Of a stretch of 64,000 bases of DNA, positions 41,784 through 52,647 are shown piece by piece. This DNA comes from Rhizobium sp. Root274 (GTDB taxonomy: Bacteria > Pseudomonadota > Alphaproteobacteria > Rhizobiales > Rhizobiaceae): assembly GCF_001429245.1 (NCBI RefSeq), contig NZ_LMJE01000008.1, positions 310,001 to 374,000 on the forward strand, in the 5' to 3' direction. Numbering within the stretch: the stretch's first letter is position 1; each line of letters opens with the position of its first letter. The translations under genes and the position numbers were made by a program. The notes beneath the pieces were generated by a model. That model was not told the origin of the DNA, did no database searches, and saw only the letters and a program-made list of their open reading frames with translations.

Positions 41784-43997
41784 ATGAAGGACGATTCGAA
41801 CACCCTTTTCGGCGAACTCTTCGACAGTCCGCGCCGCAAGGTCGTGCCGGTGCTGGTGCCCATGCCGGCACCCACCGCCTATAGCTATGCCGTGCCCGAT
41901 GGTGTCACGGTCGAGCCGGGCGCGATCGTCCAGGTGCCGCTTGGCCCCCGCCAGGTGGTTGGCATCGTCTGGGACGGTGAAGACGGCTCGACCGTCGATC
42001 CGAAGAAGCTACGCGAGATCACCAAGGTCTTCGACTGCCCGCCGCTTGATCGCGACATGCGCAGCTTTCTCGACTGGGTCGCGAGCTACACGCTGTCGCC
42101 GCCGGGTTACGTCGCCCGCATGGCCTTGCGCGCGCCGGCTGCCCTTGATCCGGAGCCGATGATCGAGGGGCTTCGCTACAGCGGCTACCAGCCGGAGAAG
42201 ATGACGCCTGCCCGGCAGAAGGTCTTGGCACTCGCCAGCGACGGGCTGTCCTGGACCAAGAGTGGTCTCGCGCATGCGACGGGCGTTTCCACCAGCGTCA
42301 TCGACGGTCTCGCCAAGCAGGGCGTGTTCGAGCAGGTGTTCCTGCCGCCCCCGCCGATCGTCGCTGCCCCGGACCCCGATTATGCCGAGCATCGTCTGGC
42401 GGGACCGCAGCTTGAGGCGGCAGACGAGTTGCGCGAGCAGATCCGCAATGGCGGCTTTTCCGTCTCCCTCATCGATGGTGTCACCGGTTCGGGCAAGACA
42501 GAGGTCTATTTCGAGGCGATTGCGGAAACGCTGAAACAGGGCAAGCAGGTGCTGATCCTGCTGCCTGAAATTGCGCTCACCGCAAACTTCCTTGAACGCT
42601 TTCAGGACCGCTTCGGCGCAAAGCCTGGCGAATGGCATTCGGATCTGGCAACGCGGACGCGCGAAAAGGTCTGGCGCCAGGCGGCGACCGGCGAGATCCG
42701 GGTCGTTGCCGGTGCGCGCTCGGCGCTGTTCCTGCCGTTTGAAAACCTCGGGCTGATTATCGTCGACGAAGAACACGACCCGGCCTTCAAGCAGGAAGAC
42801 CGCGTCTTCTATAATGCGCGTGACATGGCCGTGGTGCGCGCCCGGATCGCCGGCTTTCCCGTAGTGCTGGTGTCCGCCACGCCTTCGGTGGAAAGCCAGG
42901 TGAACTGTATTGCAGGGCGTTATCATCGCATCCACCTGCCCACGCGCTTTGCCGATGCTGCTATGCCTGACCTGCATCTCATCGACATGCGCCGGCATCC
43001 GCCCGAGCGCGGCGGTTTCCTGTCGCCGATCCTGTTGCGCTCCGTCGGCAAGGCCGTGGAGCGCGGGGAGCAGGCACTGCTCTTCCTCAACCGGCGCGGT
43101 TATGCGCCGCTGACGCTCTGCCGGGTCTGTGGCCACCGTTTCCAGTGCCCGCAATGTTCGAGCTGGCTGGTCGAGCACCGCTTCCGGGGCCAGATCCAGT
43201 GCCATCAATGCGGCTATCACGAGCCGACGCCGAATGCCTGCCCGGAATGCGGGACACTCGACCATCTCGTCGCCTGCGGCCCCGGCGTGGAGCGTATCGC
43301 CGAAGAGGTCGAGAAGCATTTCCCGGAGGCGCGCACGCTGGTGCTGTCGTCCGACCTCGGCGGGGTGAAGCGGCTGCGGCTTGAGTTGGAGGCGATCGCC
43401 AACGGCGAGGCGGATATCGTCATCGGCACGCAGCTCGTTGCCAAAGGCCACAATTTCCCGCTGATGACGCTGGTTGGCATCATCGACGCCGATATCGGGT
43501 TGTCGAATGGTGATCCGCGCGCGGCTGAACGCACTTTCCAGCTTCTCTCCCAGGTCACCGGCCGCGCCGGGCGCACGGGGCGCAAGAGCCTCGGGCTGAT
43601 GCAGACCTTCCAGCCACAACATCCGGTGATGCAGGCACTCGTCTCCGGCGATGCCACAGCCTTTTACGAGCGGGAGATCATCGAACGGGAGCGGGCGCAA
43701 TTGCCCCCCTATGGACGGCTGGTGTCGATCATCGTTTCCGCCGATACCCGAGCGGAGGCCGAGGGCCATGCCCGGGCACTTCGACAGACGGCGCCAGTCG
43801 AATCGGGAATTACCATTCTCGGGCCGGCCGAAGCACCGCTGGCGCTGATCCGGGGCCGTCACCGCTTCCGTCTGCTCGTGCATGGGCGCCGCAGCAGCGA
43901 CATGCAGGCATTTGTTCGGGGTCTTCTGGAGAGGGGGCCGAAAGAACGCCGCTCGATCCAGGTGCAGGTGGATGTGGATCCCCAGAGCTTCCTCTGA
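41784..43997 (+). CDS. priA: Primosomal replication restart helicase PriA
   Basis: A 737-residue superfamily 2 helicase that reloads the replisome at stalled forks. Walker A GVTGSGKT at 232-239, DEEHD as Walker B, and the zinc-binding Cys block CRVCGHRFQCPQC, with CHQCGY and CPECG, are intact. ATG 41784 (MKDDSNTLFG) is the likely start; upstream in-frame extension would overlap the xerC promoter. Confidence 0.97.
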   Translation: MKDDSNTLFGELFDSPRRKVVPVLVPMPAPTAYSYAVPDGVTVEPGAIVQVPLGPRQVVGIVWDGEDGSTVDPKKLREITKVFDCPPLDRDMRSFLDWVASYTLSPPGYVARMALRAPAALDPEPMIEGLRYSGYQPEKMTPARQKVLALASDGLSWTKSGLAHATGVSTSVIDGLAKQGVFEQVFLPPPPIVAAPDPDYAEHRLAGPQLEAADELREQIRNGGFSVSLIDGVTGSGKTEVYFEAIAETLKQGKQVLILLPEIALTANFLERFQDRFGAKPGEWHSDLATRTREKVWRQAATGEIRVVAGARSALFLPFENLGLIIVDEEHDPAFKQEDRVFYNARDMAVVRARIAGFPVVLVSATPSVESQVNCIAGRYHRIHLPTRFADAAMPDLHLIDMRRHPPERGGFLSPILLRSVGKAVERGEQALLFLNRRGYAPLTLCRVCGHRFQCPQCSSWLVEHRFRGQIQCHQCGYHEPTPNACPECGTLDHLVACGPGVERIAEEVEKHFPEARTLVLSSDLGGVKRLRLELEAIANGEADIVIGTQLVAKGHNFPLMTLVGIIDADIGLSNGDPRAAERTFQLLSQVTGRAGRTGRKSLGLMQTFQPQHPVMQALVSGDATAFYEREIIERERAQLPPYGRLVSIIVSADTRAEAEGHARALRQTAPVESGITILGPAEAPLALIRGRHRFRLLVHGRRSSDMQAFVRGLLERGPKERRSIQVQVDVDPQSFL

Positions 43998-44100
43998 TTC
44001 CCCTGCCGGTGCCGGGTGAGAAAAGTCCTTAAAGGCGATACCCCGCGCCATGGAATTGTGGCATAAGCCGCGCGACTTCTCCTTCACCTCAGGATCATCA

Positions 44101-44484
44101 ATGGAGTTCTACTTTCCCACCGAAACCGGCGAGCAACTGGCTTTTCTCGCTGCTACCGCCGCAGCGCTCATCGGGTGCTTCGTTCTGTTTGCACCGGGGC
44201 TGACGCTGAAACTGCTTGGTCTCACCACGGCGGGTGATCGACCGGAAGGCTTGGGTGCCACGCGTTCTGCCGGCGGATTGATCGTCGGATTTTCCGGCAC
44301 CGCCCTATTGCTCGCCCAGCCGACTGTCTATCTCGCCTTTGGTGCAGCGCTCGCCCTTGCCGCCTTCGCCCGCATCCTGTCCATCATGTCGGACCATGGG
44401 GGCACGTGGCGCAACATGCTCTTCCTGGTTGTGGAGATAGTGCTGGCCGTGCTCACGCTCGCCTATGTCTTTGGTCTGACATAA
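44101..44484 (+). CDS. Small membrane protein of unknown function, 127 residues
   Basis: Four predicted membrane helices: LAFLAATAAALIGCFVLFAP, GLIVGFSGTALLLA, AFGAALALAAFARILSIM and MLFLVVEIVLAVLTLAYVFGL. A conserved-looking loop holds LGATRSAGG. AGGA precedes the ATG at 44101. I do not recognise the family with confidence. It lies between priA and the atp operon, with a 262-base gap to atpH. Confidence 0.78.
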   Translation: MEFYFPTETGEQLAFLAATAAALIGCFVLFAPGLTLKLLGLTTAGDRPEGLGATRSAGGLIVGFSGTALLLAQPTVYLAFGAALALAAFARILSIMSDHGGTWRNMLFLVVEIVLAVLTLAYVFGLT

Positions 44485-44746
44485 AGATTGGCAAAGCTTG
44501 CTCGGAACGAGCGATCCCGCCAATTTGACGCAGATTTGGACAAATTTCGGCCCGAGGCCTTGCTCTGAAGGAGCAAACCGTTAATACGCGTGTTGCGAGT
44601 CCGGATATGCTATGCTAGACGAACCGCGAAATTCGGAAAACGCAAGCGTAACCTGCTTGTGTTTTTGAGGAAAACAAAACGATTTCAGGGTCTTGCCGAG
44701 CCTCCTTCGAGGTGTTGAGCGTCCTGGGTCAAGATCAGGGAATTTT
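44485..44746. other. Long leader before the atp operon, no gene seen
   Basis: The 262 bases carry no convincing ORF. They hold short inverted repeats: GCTCG/CGAGC near 44500, TTGCTC/GAGCAA near 44565, and CAAGC/GCTTG near 44645. No clear -35/-10 pair can be fixed by eye. The atp promoter and 5' untranslated region must lie here. Confidence 0.4.
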
Positions 44747-45313
44747 TTGCCCGTGGCAGACGCATCCCAAGTGATTTCCGGCGTGGCCGAGCGTTACGCA
44801 TCGTCGCTTTTCGAGCTTGCGCTCGAAGCCGGTGCGCTTGACGCGGTCTCGGCCGATCTCAACCGTTTCCAGGCGATGATCGACGAGAGCGCCGATCTGA
44901 AGCGCCTCGTCCTGTCTCCCGTTTTCACGGCCGAGGATCAGGTCAATGCCATCACCGCGATCGGCCAGCAGGCCGGGTTCAGCGCGCTGGTCTTGAACTT
45001 CCTCAAGGTCGTTGCCGGCAATCGCCGCCTGTTTGCCGTCTCCGGCATGGTGGCTGCCTATCGCCAGGCCGTTGCCCGCCACAAGGGCGAGGTCACGGCT
45101 GATGTTACCTCCGCTCACGCCCTTTCGGCTGAGCAGGAAACCGAACTGAAGGCGGCGCTGAAGGGCGTTACCGGCAAGGAAGTCTCGATCTCTGTTACGG
45201 TCGATCCCTCCCTGCTTGGCGGCCTGATCGTCAAGGTCGGCTCCCGCCAGATCGACACGTCCCTTCGCACCAAACTTTCCACCCTTAAGCTTGCACTGAA
45301 AGAGGTTGGCTGA
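44747..45313 (+). CDS. atpH: ATP synthase F1 subunit delta
   Basis: The 188-residue stator subunit that joins F1 to the b subunits. A TTG start at 44747 gives MPVADAS and the usual rhizobial N terminus and length. AGGGA lies about 6 bases upstream. A GTG at 44753 is possible. [19 protein letters not shown] and the C-terminal [20 protein letters not shown] are family signatures. Its stop overlaps the atpA start by one base. Confidence 0.95.
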   Translation: MPVADASQVISGVAERYASSLFELALEAGALDAVSADLNRFQAMIDESADLKRLVLSPVFTAEDQVNAITAIGQQAGFSALVLNFLKVVAGNRRLFAVSGMVAAYRQAVARHKGEVTADVTSAHALSAEQETELKAALKGVTGKEVSISVTVDPSLLGGLIVKVGSRQIDTSLRTKLSTLKLALKEVG

Positions 45314-46842
45314 TGGATATCCGCGCCGCGGAAATTTCCGCAATTCTGAAAGATCAAATCAAGAACTTCGGCAAAGAGGCGGAAGTCTCCGAAGTCGGTC
45401 AGGTTCTGTCCGTCGGTGACGGTATCGCCCGCGTCTACGGCCTCGACAATGTTCAGGCCGGCGAAATGGTCGAGTTCCCGGGCGGCATCCGCGGCATGGC
45501 GCTCAACCTCGAAGCCGACAATGTCGGTGTGGTTCTCTTCGGTGCCGACCGTGGCATCAAGGAAGGCGACATCGTCAAGCGGACCGGCGCCATCGTTGAC
45601 GTTCCGGTCGGTCCGGAACTGCTCGGCCGCGTCGTCGACGCACTCGGCAACCCGATCGACGGCAAGGGCCCGATCAATGCTGCGAAGCGTTCGCGCGTTG
45701 ACGTCAAGGCTCCGGGCATCATCCCGCGCAAGTCGGTTCATGAGCCGATGTCGACCGGCCTCAAGGCCATCGACGCTCTGATCCCGGTTGGCCGCGGCCA
45801 GCGCGAGCTGGTTATCGGTGACCGTCAGACCGGCAAGACCGCCATCATCCTTGATGCCTTCCTCAACCAGAAGGCCGTCCACGACAGCGGCGCGGAAAAC
45901 GACAAGCTGTACTGCGTGTACGTTGCTATCGGTCAGAAGCGTTCGACCGTTGCCCAGTTCGTCAAGGTACTCGAAGAGCGCGGCGCCCTGCAGTACTCGA
46001 TCGTTATCGCTGCCACCGCATCCGACCCGGCTCCGATGCAGTATCTCGCACCGTTCGCCGGTTGCGCGATGGGCGAATACTTCCGCGACAATGGCAAGCA
46101 TGCCCTGATCGCTTATGACGACCTGTCCAAGCAGGCTGTCGCTTACCGTCAGATGTCGCTTCTTCTGCGTCGTCCGCCGGGCCGCGAAGCTTATCCGGGT
46201 GACGTCTTTTACCTGCATTCGCGTCTTCTCGAGCGCGCTGCCAAGATGGGCGACGCTGCTGGCGCCGGCTCGCTGACCGCTCTGCCGGTCATCGAAACCC
46301 AGGGCAACGACGTGTCTGCCTTCATTCCGACCAACGTGATCTCGATCACCGACGGCCAGATCTTCCTCGAAACCGACCTGTTCTATCAGGGTATCCGTCC
46401 GGCTGTTAACGTCGGTCTGTCGGTCTCGCGCGTTGGTTCGGCCGCTCAGGTCAAGGCGATGAAGCAGGTTGCCGGCTCGATCAAGGGTGAACTCGCCCAG
46501 TATCGCGAAATGGCCGCCTTCGCCCAGTTCGGTTCCGACCTTGATGCCGCCACCCAGCGCCTGCTGAACCGTGGTGCCCGTCTGACGGAACTCCTGAAGC
46601 AGCCGCAGTTCTCGCCGCTCAAGACGGAAGAACAGGTTGCCGTGATCTTCGCCGGCGTGAACGGTTATCTCGACAAGATCGCCGTCAACCAGGTTGGCAA
46701 GTTCGAACAGGGCCTGCTCTCCTACCTCCATTCGGAAGGCAAGGCGATCCTCGACGCCATCCGCACCGAAAAGGCGATCAGCGACGATACCAAGGGCAAG
46801 CTCAAGGCCGCTCTCGATACCTTCGCCAAGAACTTCGCCTAA
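45313..46842 (+). CDS. atpA: ATP synthase F1 subunit alpha
   Basis: The 509-residue non-catalytic nucleotide-binding subunit. P-loop GDRQTGKT is at residues 169-176. The membrane-proximal [18 protein letters not shown] start, the arginine-finger region in [13 protein letters not shown] and the C-terminal helical domain are present. TGATG overlap with atpH. Confidence 0.98.
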   Translation: MDIRAAEISAILKDQIKNFGKEAEVSEVGQVLSVGDGIARVYGLDNVQAGEMVEFPGGIRGMALNLEADNVGVVLFGADRGIKEGDIVKRTGAIVDVPVGPELLGRVVDALGNPIDGKGPINAAKRSRVDVKAPGIIPRKSVHEPMSTGLKAIDALIPVGRGQRELVIGDRQTGKTAIILDAFLNQKAVHDSGAENDKLYCVYVAIGQKRSTVAQFVKVLEERGALQYSIVIAATASDPAPMQYLAPFAGCAMGEYFRDNGKHALIAYDDLSKQAVAYRQMSLLLRRPPGREAYPGDVFYLHSRLLERAAKMGDAAGAGSLTALPVIETQGNDVSAFIPTNVISITDGQIFLETDLFYQGIRPAVNVGLSVSRVGSAAQVKAMKQVAGSIKGELAQYREMAAFAQFGSDLDAATQRLLNRGARLTELLKQPQFSPLKTEEQVAVIFAGVNGYLDKIAVNQVGKFEQGLLSYLHSEGKAILDAIRTEKAISDDTKGKLKAALDTFAKNFA

Positions 46843-46871
46843 TTCAGGCTCAAGCCAAGGACGGATAACGG

Positions 46872-47750
46872 ATGCCTTCACTTAAGGATCTGAAAAACCG
46901 GATCGCCTCCGTCAAGGCGACGCAGAAGATCACCAAGGCGATGAAAATGGTCGCCGCGGCGAAGCTGCGTCGCGCCCAGGAAGCGGCCGAGGCTGCGCGT
47001 CCCTATTCGCAGCGCATGGGCGTCGTCCTGGCCAATATCGCACAGGCGGTCGGCACGGACGACAGCGCACCGCGTCTGATGACGGGCACCGGCAAGGACG
47101 ACGTGCATCTGCTCGTCGTGTGCACTGCGGAGCGTGGTCTTTGCGGCGGTTTCAACTCGTCGATCTCCCGTTTCGCTCGTGACCATGCGCGCAAGCTGCT
47201 GGCTGCCGGCAAGACGGTCAAATTCTTCTGCGTCGGCAAGAAGGGCTACGACAGCCTGCGTCGCGAATTCGGCGGCATGATCGTCGAACGCGTCGATCTG
47301 CGCGACGTCAAGCGCATGGGATTCGTCAATGCGGATGCCATTGGCCGCAAGGTCATCGGCATGTTCGACCGCGGCGAGTTCGATGTCTGCACGCTGTTCT
47401 ACGCCGAGTTCAAGTCGGTGATCAGCCAGGTTCCGACCGCTCTCCAACTCGTTCCGGCGGCTCCGCCGGCTGCGGTTTCGGAGACGGGCGCGACTGCGCT
47501 TTATGAATACGAGCCGGATGCGTCGGCGATCCTCACGGATCTGATCCCGCGCAACATTTCGGTTCAGATCTTCCGGGCCCTGCTCGAAAACGTTGCTGGT
47601 GAAATGGGCGCCAAGATGAGCGCCATGGACAATGCGACGCGCAATGCTGGTGAAATGATCAACAAGCTGACCTTGTCCTACAACCGTCAGCGCCAGGCCC
47701 AGATCACCAAGGAACTCATTGAAATCATTTCGGGCGCGGAAGCGCTCTGA
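46872..47750 (+). CDS. atpG: ATP synthase F1 subunit gamma
   Basis: The 292-residue central-stalk subunit that rotates within the alpha/beta ring. The N-terminal helix [22 protein letters not shown] and the C-terminal helix [34 protein letters not shown] are the conserved coiled-coil that forms the rotor. It lies 29 bases after atpA. Confidence 0.98.
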   Translation: MPSLKDLKNRIASVKATQKITKAMKMVAAAKLRRAQEAAEAARPYSQRMGVVLANIAQAVGTDDSAPRLMTGTGKDDVHLLVVCTAERGLCGGFNSSISRFARDHARKLLAAGKTVKFFCVGKKGYDSLRREFGGMIVERVDLRDVKRMGFVNADAIGRKVIGMFDRGEFDVCTLFYAEFKSVISQVPTALQLVPAAPPAAVSETGATALYEYEPDASAILTDLIPRNISVQIFRALLENVAGEMGAKMSAMDNATRNAGEMINKLTLSYNRQRQAQITKELIEIISGAEAL

Positions 47751-47756
47751 GGTTAA

Positions 47757-49238
<1,482 letters not shown>

Positions 49239-49306
49239 GAATGGAACGCCGGCACGCGGAGTTAACCCCGCGTGCCGCTCCTCCCTTCATGAGAGAGTGA
49301 ACGATC

Positions 49307-49714
49307 ATGGCCGACAATTTCAACTTTGAGCTCGTTTCGCCCGAGCGGCTGCTGCTCTCCGCCCAGGTGAGCGAAGTCGTGATTCCGGCAACGGATGGCG
49401 AAATGACCGTCATGGCCAATCATGCGCCGACCATGACCACGATCAAGCCGGGCATCATCAGCGTGAAGCTCGCTTCCGGTCAGGTCACCAAGTACGTCGT
49501 CTTCGGCGGTTTCGCCGACGTCCTGCCGACCGGCTGCACGCTGCTTGCCGAATCGGCCGTACCGCTCGCCGAGATCGCCCCCGATACGCTCACCAAGCGC
49601 ATCGACGAAGCCCGCAAGGAACTCGACGGCGTCGAGCATCACGAGCACCGCACCCGCCTTGAGCAGTATCTGGCTGAACTGACCAACCTGAACGGCGTTC
49701 TGGTCGCAGCTTAA
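49307..49714 (+). CDS. atpC: ATP synthase F1 subunit epsilon
   Basis: A 135-residue subunit with the N-terminal beta-sandwich (NFELVSPERLLLSAQVSEVVIP, then TDGEMTVMANHAP) and a C-terminal two-helix segment that can inhibit the enzyme. Last gene of the five-gene F1 operon; F0 genes are not in this window, as usual for this group. Confidence 0.97.
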   Translation: MADNFNFELVSPERLLLSAQVSEVVIPATDGEMTVMANHAPTMTTIKPGIISVKLASGQVTKYVVFGGFADVLPTGCTLLAESAVPLAEIAPDTLTKRIDEARKELDGVEHHEHRTRLEQYLAELTNLNGVLVAA

Positions 49715-49742
49715 ATCTGACCTTACGTCGACGCATTTGATG

Positions 49743-49767
49743 AAGCCGGATCCTTGATCCGGCTTTT
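49743..49767 (+). terminator. Rho-independent terminator after the atp operon
   Basis: AGCCGGATC and GATCCGGCT form a perfect nine-pair stem with a CTT loop and end in four T, 29 bases after atpC. It also faces the end of the convergent GMC gene. Confidence 0.9.
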
Positions 49768-49780
49768 GTCGTTTTGCGCC

Positions 49781-51406
49781 TTAGCGCAGATCTTCGAGGA
49801 TCATGGCTGCTGCCTTCTCTGCCACCATCATCGTCGGCGCATTGATGTTGCCGGCCGTGATATTCGGGAAGACCGAGGCATCGACGATGCGTAGACCGGG
49901 AACGCCATGTACCCGCAAGCGGTGATCGACGACGGCGCCCTCCGCATCCGGTCCCATGCGGCAGGTGCCGCAGAGATGGTAGATCGAGCCACTGTTGTGG
50001 CGGAAGTAGTCCAGCAGCTTTTCGTCGCTGTCAGCACTGGCCGAAGGCGATACTTCGTCTTGGATCCAGGACTGGAGTGCCTGTTGAGACGCTATAGTCC
50101 GCATCAGCCGGCTGCCCTGCAAGACCTCCTCGATGTCCCGGTCCGTCGTCAGATAATGGGGCCGGATCTGGGGTGCCGAAAACGGATCCGGCGATGCGAT
50201 GCTCACGGTCCCCCTGCTTGTCGGACGGCAGGCGTTGAAGGCCATGAGGAAGCCCGGATAGGGCTCCGGTGTCAGTCCGGCGCGGGGGTTGTCGGGAATA
50301 CGGTAGGAGAGCGGGTTGAAGTAGAGCTGGATGTTCGGCCGCGCTTCCTCGGGTCGGCCCCGGAAGAAACCACCCGCCTGGTTGACGCTCATGGCGAAGG
50401 GGCCGCTGCGTCTCAACAGGTAGGCAAGGCCGAATTTTGCCTGACCGATCAGGCTGGCGAAGTCGCCGTTCAGCGTCGGCTGTTTCGAGCGGTAATAGAA
50501 ACTGGCGCAGAGGTGGTCCTGCAGATTCTGTCCCACCGCCGGCAGGTGATGCTGGGTCTGGATCCCCAAGGACCCAAGCGCGGACCCGTCGGCGATGCCG
50601 GAAAGCTGCAGCAGTTTCGGCGTATCGACCGCACCTGCCGAGAGGATGACCTCCCGGCGGGCATGGAAGGTTCGCACCTGCCCATTTTGAACGACCTCCA
50701 CGGCCTGGGCTTTGCCATCTGAACCGAGCACCACTCGGGTCGCATGGGCATTGCGCTCGATGTGGACGGACCCGCGGCGCAGAGCGGGTCTCAGATATTC
50801 CGCGCTCGAATGGGAGCGTTGGCCGCGGCGTGTGTTGATGTCATAGACCCCGGCGCCCTCGACGGTCGCGCCGTTGAAATCCCCGTTTGCCGGCAGCCCA
50901 AGTTCATTGCAGGCTTCAAGGAAGGCATCGCTGACGGGATGGGTCCCGCCGCGCATGGGCGTGACATGGATCGGCCCGTCGCCGCCATGCCACTGGCTTT
51001 CGCCGCGAGCATGGGTTTCCAGCTTGCGGAAATAGGGAAGGACGTCATCAAAAGCCCACCCGGGATTGCCGGCGTCTCGCCAGTCGTCGAAATCGCTCCG
51101 GTCGCCCCGCACGAAAACCATCGCATTGATCGAGCCCGAGCCGCCCTGGACCTTGCCTCGCGGGGCATAGATCCGTCGTCCGCCGAGCTCCGTCTCCAGC
51201 TCGGTCCGATACATCCAGTTGACCTTCGGATTGTAGTAGCTCTTGGCGTATCCGACCGGGATCTTGAACCAGAAGGATTTGTCCTCCCCGCCCGCTTCGA
51301 TTAGGAGAACGCTGTAGCGGCCGCTCTCACTCAGACGACTGGCGACAATGCAGCCGGCCGAGCCGGCGCCGACGATGACGAAATCGAATTCCATCGGTGT
51401 GCTCAA
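49781..51406 (-). CDS. GMC family FAD-dependent alcohol oxidoreductase
   Basis: A 541-residue glucose-methanol-choline oxidoreductase. FAD-binding GAGSAG is at residues 13-18, PRGKVQGGSGSIN follows the family pattern, and the catalytic His is in IYHLCGTCRMG near the C terminus, followed by NITAGNINAPT. It resembles choline dehydrogenase in length but lacks betaine-gene neighbours; an alcohol or polyol substrate is likely. Its start overlaps the upstream enolase-superfamily stop by four bases, so the two act in one pathway. Confidence 0.92.
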   Translation of the reverse strand: MSTPMEFDFVIVGAGSAGCIVASRLSESGRYSVLLIEAGGEDKSFWFKIPVGYAKSYYNPKVNWMYRTELETELGGRRIYAPRGKVQGGSGSINAMVFVRGDRSDFDDWRDAGNPGWAFDDVLPYFRKLETHARGESQWHGGDGPIHVTPMRGGTHPVSDAFLEACNELGLPANGDFNGATVEGAGVYDINTRRGQRSHSSAEYLRPALRRGSVHIERNAHATRVVLGSDGKAQAVEVVQNGQVRTFHARREVILSAGAVDTPKLLQLSGIADGSALGSLGIQTQHHLPAVGQNLQDHLCASFYYRSKQPTLNGDFASLIGQAKFGLAYLLRRSGPFAMSVNQAGGFFRGRPEEARPNIQLYFNPLSYRIPDNPRAGLTPEPYPGFLMAFNACRPTSRGTVSIASPDPFSAPQIRPHYLTTDRDIEEVLQGSRLMRTIASQQALQSWIQDEVSPSASADSDEKLLDYFRHNSGSIYHLCGTCRMGPDAEGAVVDHRLRVHGVPGLRIVDASVFPNITAGNINAPTMMVAEKAAAMILEDLR

Positions 51407-52620
51407 CCCTTGGCCGGCGCGAAGGCCTTCACGTCGACAGGGTCCGGCGCCATCTGAAGATGCAGCCGGTTGCCGGTATAGGGCGTGTGGCGGGCGATTA
51501 CGTCGTGGTCGAGTTCGATGCCGAGACCCGGTTCGCGCGAGGGAATGAGATACCCGTCGTCAAAGGCGAGCTTGGTCTTCAGCACCTCGGCATGGAAGCC
51601 TCCGAAATCCATGATGGCCTCATGGATCAGGAAATTGGGGGTCGCGGTCGACAGCTGGATGCTCGCGGCTGCACCCACGGGGCCATTGTAGAGATGTGGC
51701 GCAATCTGCGCATAAAAGGACTCGGCCATCCCGGCGATTTTCTTCGCCTCCAGCAAGCCGCCGACGCGTGCGACATTCATCTGCAGGATCGAGGCCGAGC
51801 CAAGCTGCAATACTCTCTGGAATTCGTATTTGGTCGTCAGGCGTTCGCCTGTGGAGACGGGGATGGAGGTGGCGCGGGCTACTTCCGCCATGGCCGCCTC
51901 CTGTCCGGGGGGGACGGGCTCCTCGAACCAGAGCGGATCATATTTTTCCAGCCGCTTGGCAAGCCGGATCGCGGAGGAGGGGACCATCTGGCCATGGGTG
52001 CCGAACAGGATGTCCGCCCGGTTGCCGATCGCGTCGCGGATCTTTCGGCAGAACTCCTCGCAGCGATCCATGACAGGCAATGACAACTGGTGGCCGGAAT
52101 AGTTGGTATAGGGGCCTGCCGGGTCGAATTTCACCGCCGTGAAGCCGGCATCCACCATGCGGATCGCTTCTTCTGCGGCGAGACCTGGATCGTTGTAGTC
52201 GTATTCGCCGTTGGCGTCTTTCGGATAGAGATAGGTATAGGCACGCAGCTTCTCGTGCACGGTGCCGCCGAGCAGATCGGCCACCGGACGACCGGCCGCC
52301 TTGCCAATGACATCCCAGCAGGCGATTTCAAGCCCAGAGATGATGCCGACCATGGTCGGGTCCGGGCGCTGGGTGAAGCCGCTCGAATAGGCGGCACGCC
52401 AAAAGCGTTCGATCTGATGCGGATCGTGGCCATCGAGGTAGCGGGCGAATACGTCTTCCACCAGCATGGCGATGCCCGAGGGATGGAAGGCCGTTGAATA
52501 GATCTCGCCCACGCCCCTGATGCCGCAGGCCGTTTCCAGTTCGACGAAGATCCAATACATGCCGCCGATATGCGGGGCGGGGGTGGCGACGACGTATGTC
52601 TGAAGCGAGGTGATCTTCAT
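51403..52620 (-). CDS. Enolase-superfamily protein, mandelate racemase/muconate lactonizing type
   Basis: A 405-residue protein with the two-domain capping and TIM-barrel fold, closest in layout to sugar-acid dehydratases such as galactonate dehydratase (KITSLQTYVV start, EEPVPPG, STGERL, SILQ, APHLYNGP). Lys164 and His309 are in the expected positions, as are Glu233 and Glu259 as metal ligands. The usual first metal-ligand Asp is replaced by Gly207 (FGTHGQ), and the Asp usually paired with His309 is Asn282. It may still be active through His209 or have changed function. Middle gene of three. Confidence 0.88.
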   Translation of the reverse strand: MKITSLQTYVVATPAPHIGGMYWIFVELETACGIRGVGEIYSTAFHPSGIAMLVEDVFARYLDGHDPHQIERFWRAAYSSGFTQRPDPTMVGIISGLEIACWDVIGKAAGRPVADLLGGTVHEKLRAYTYLYPKDANGEYDYNDPGLAAEEAIRMVDAGFTAVKFDPAGPYTNYSGHQLSLPVMDRCEEFCRKIRDAIGNRADILFGTHGQMVPSSAIRLAKRLEKYDPLWFEEPVPPGQEAAMAEVARATSIPVSTGERLTTKYEFQRVLQLGSASILQMNVARVGGLLEAKKIAGMAESFYAQIAPHLYNGPVGAAASIQLSTATPNFLIHEAIMDFGGFHAEVLKTKLAFDDGYLIPSREPGLGIELDHDVIARHTPYTGNRLHLQMAPDPVDVKAFAPAKG

Positions 52621-52647
52621 GGCTATTCCCTTGGGGCCGCGCGAGGG

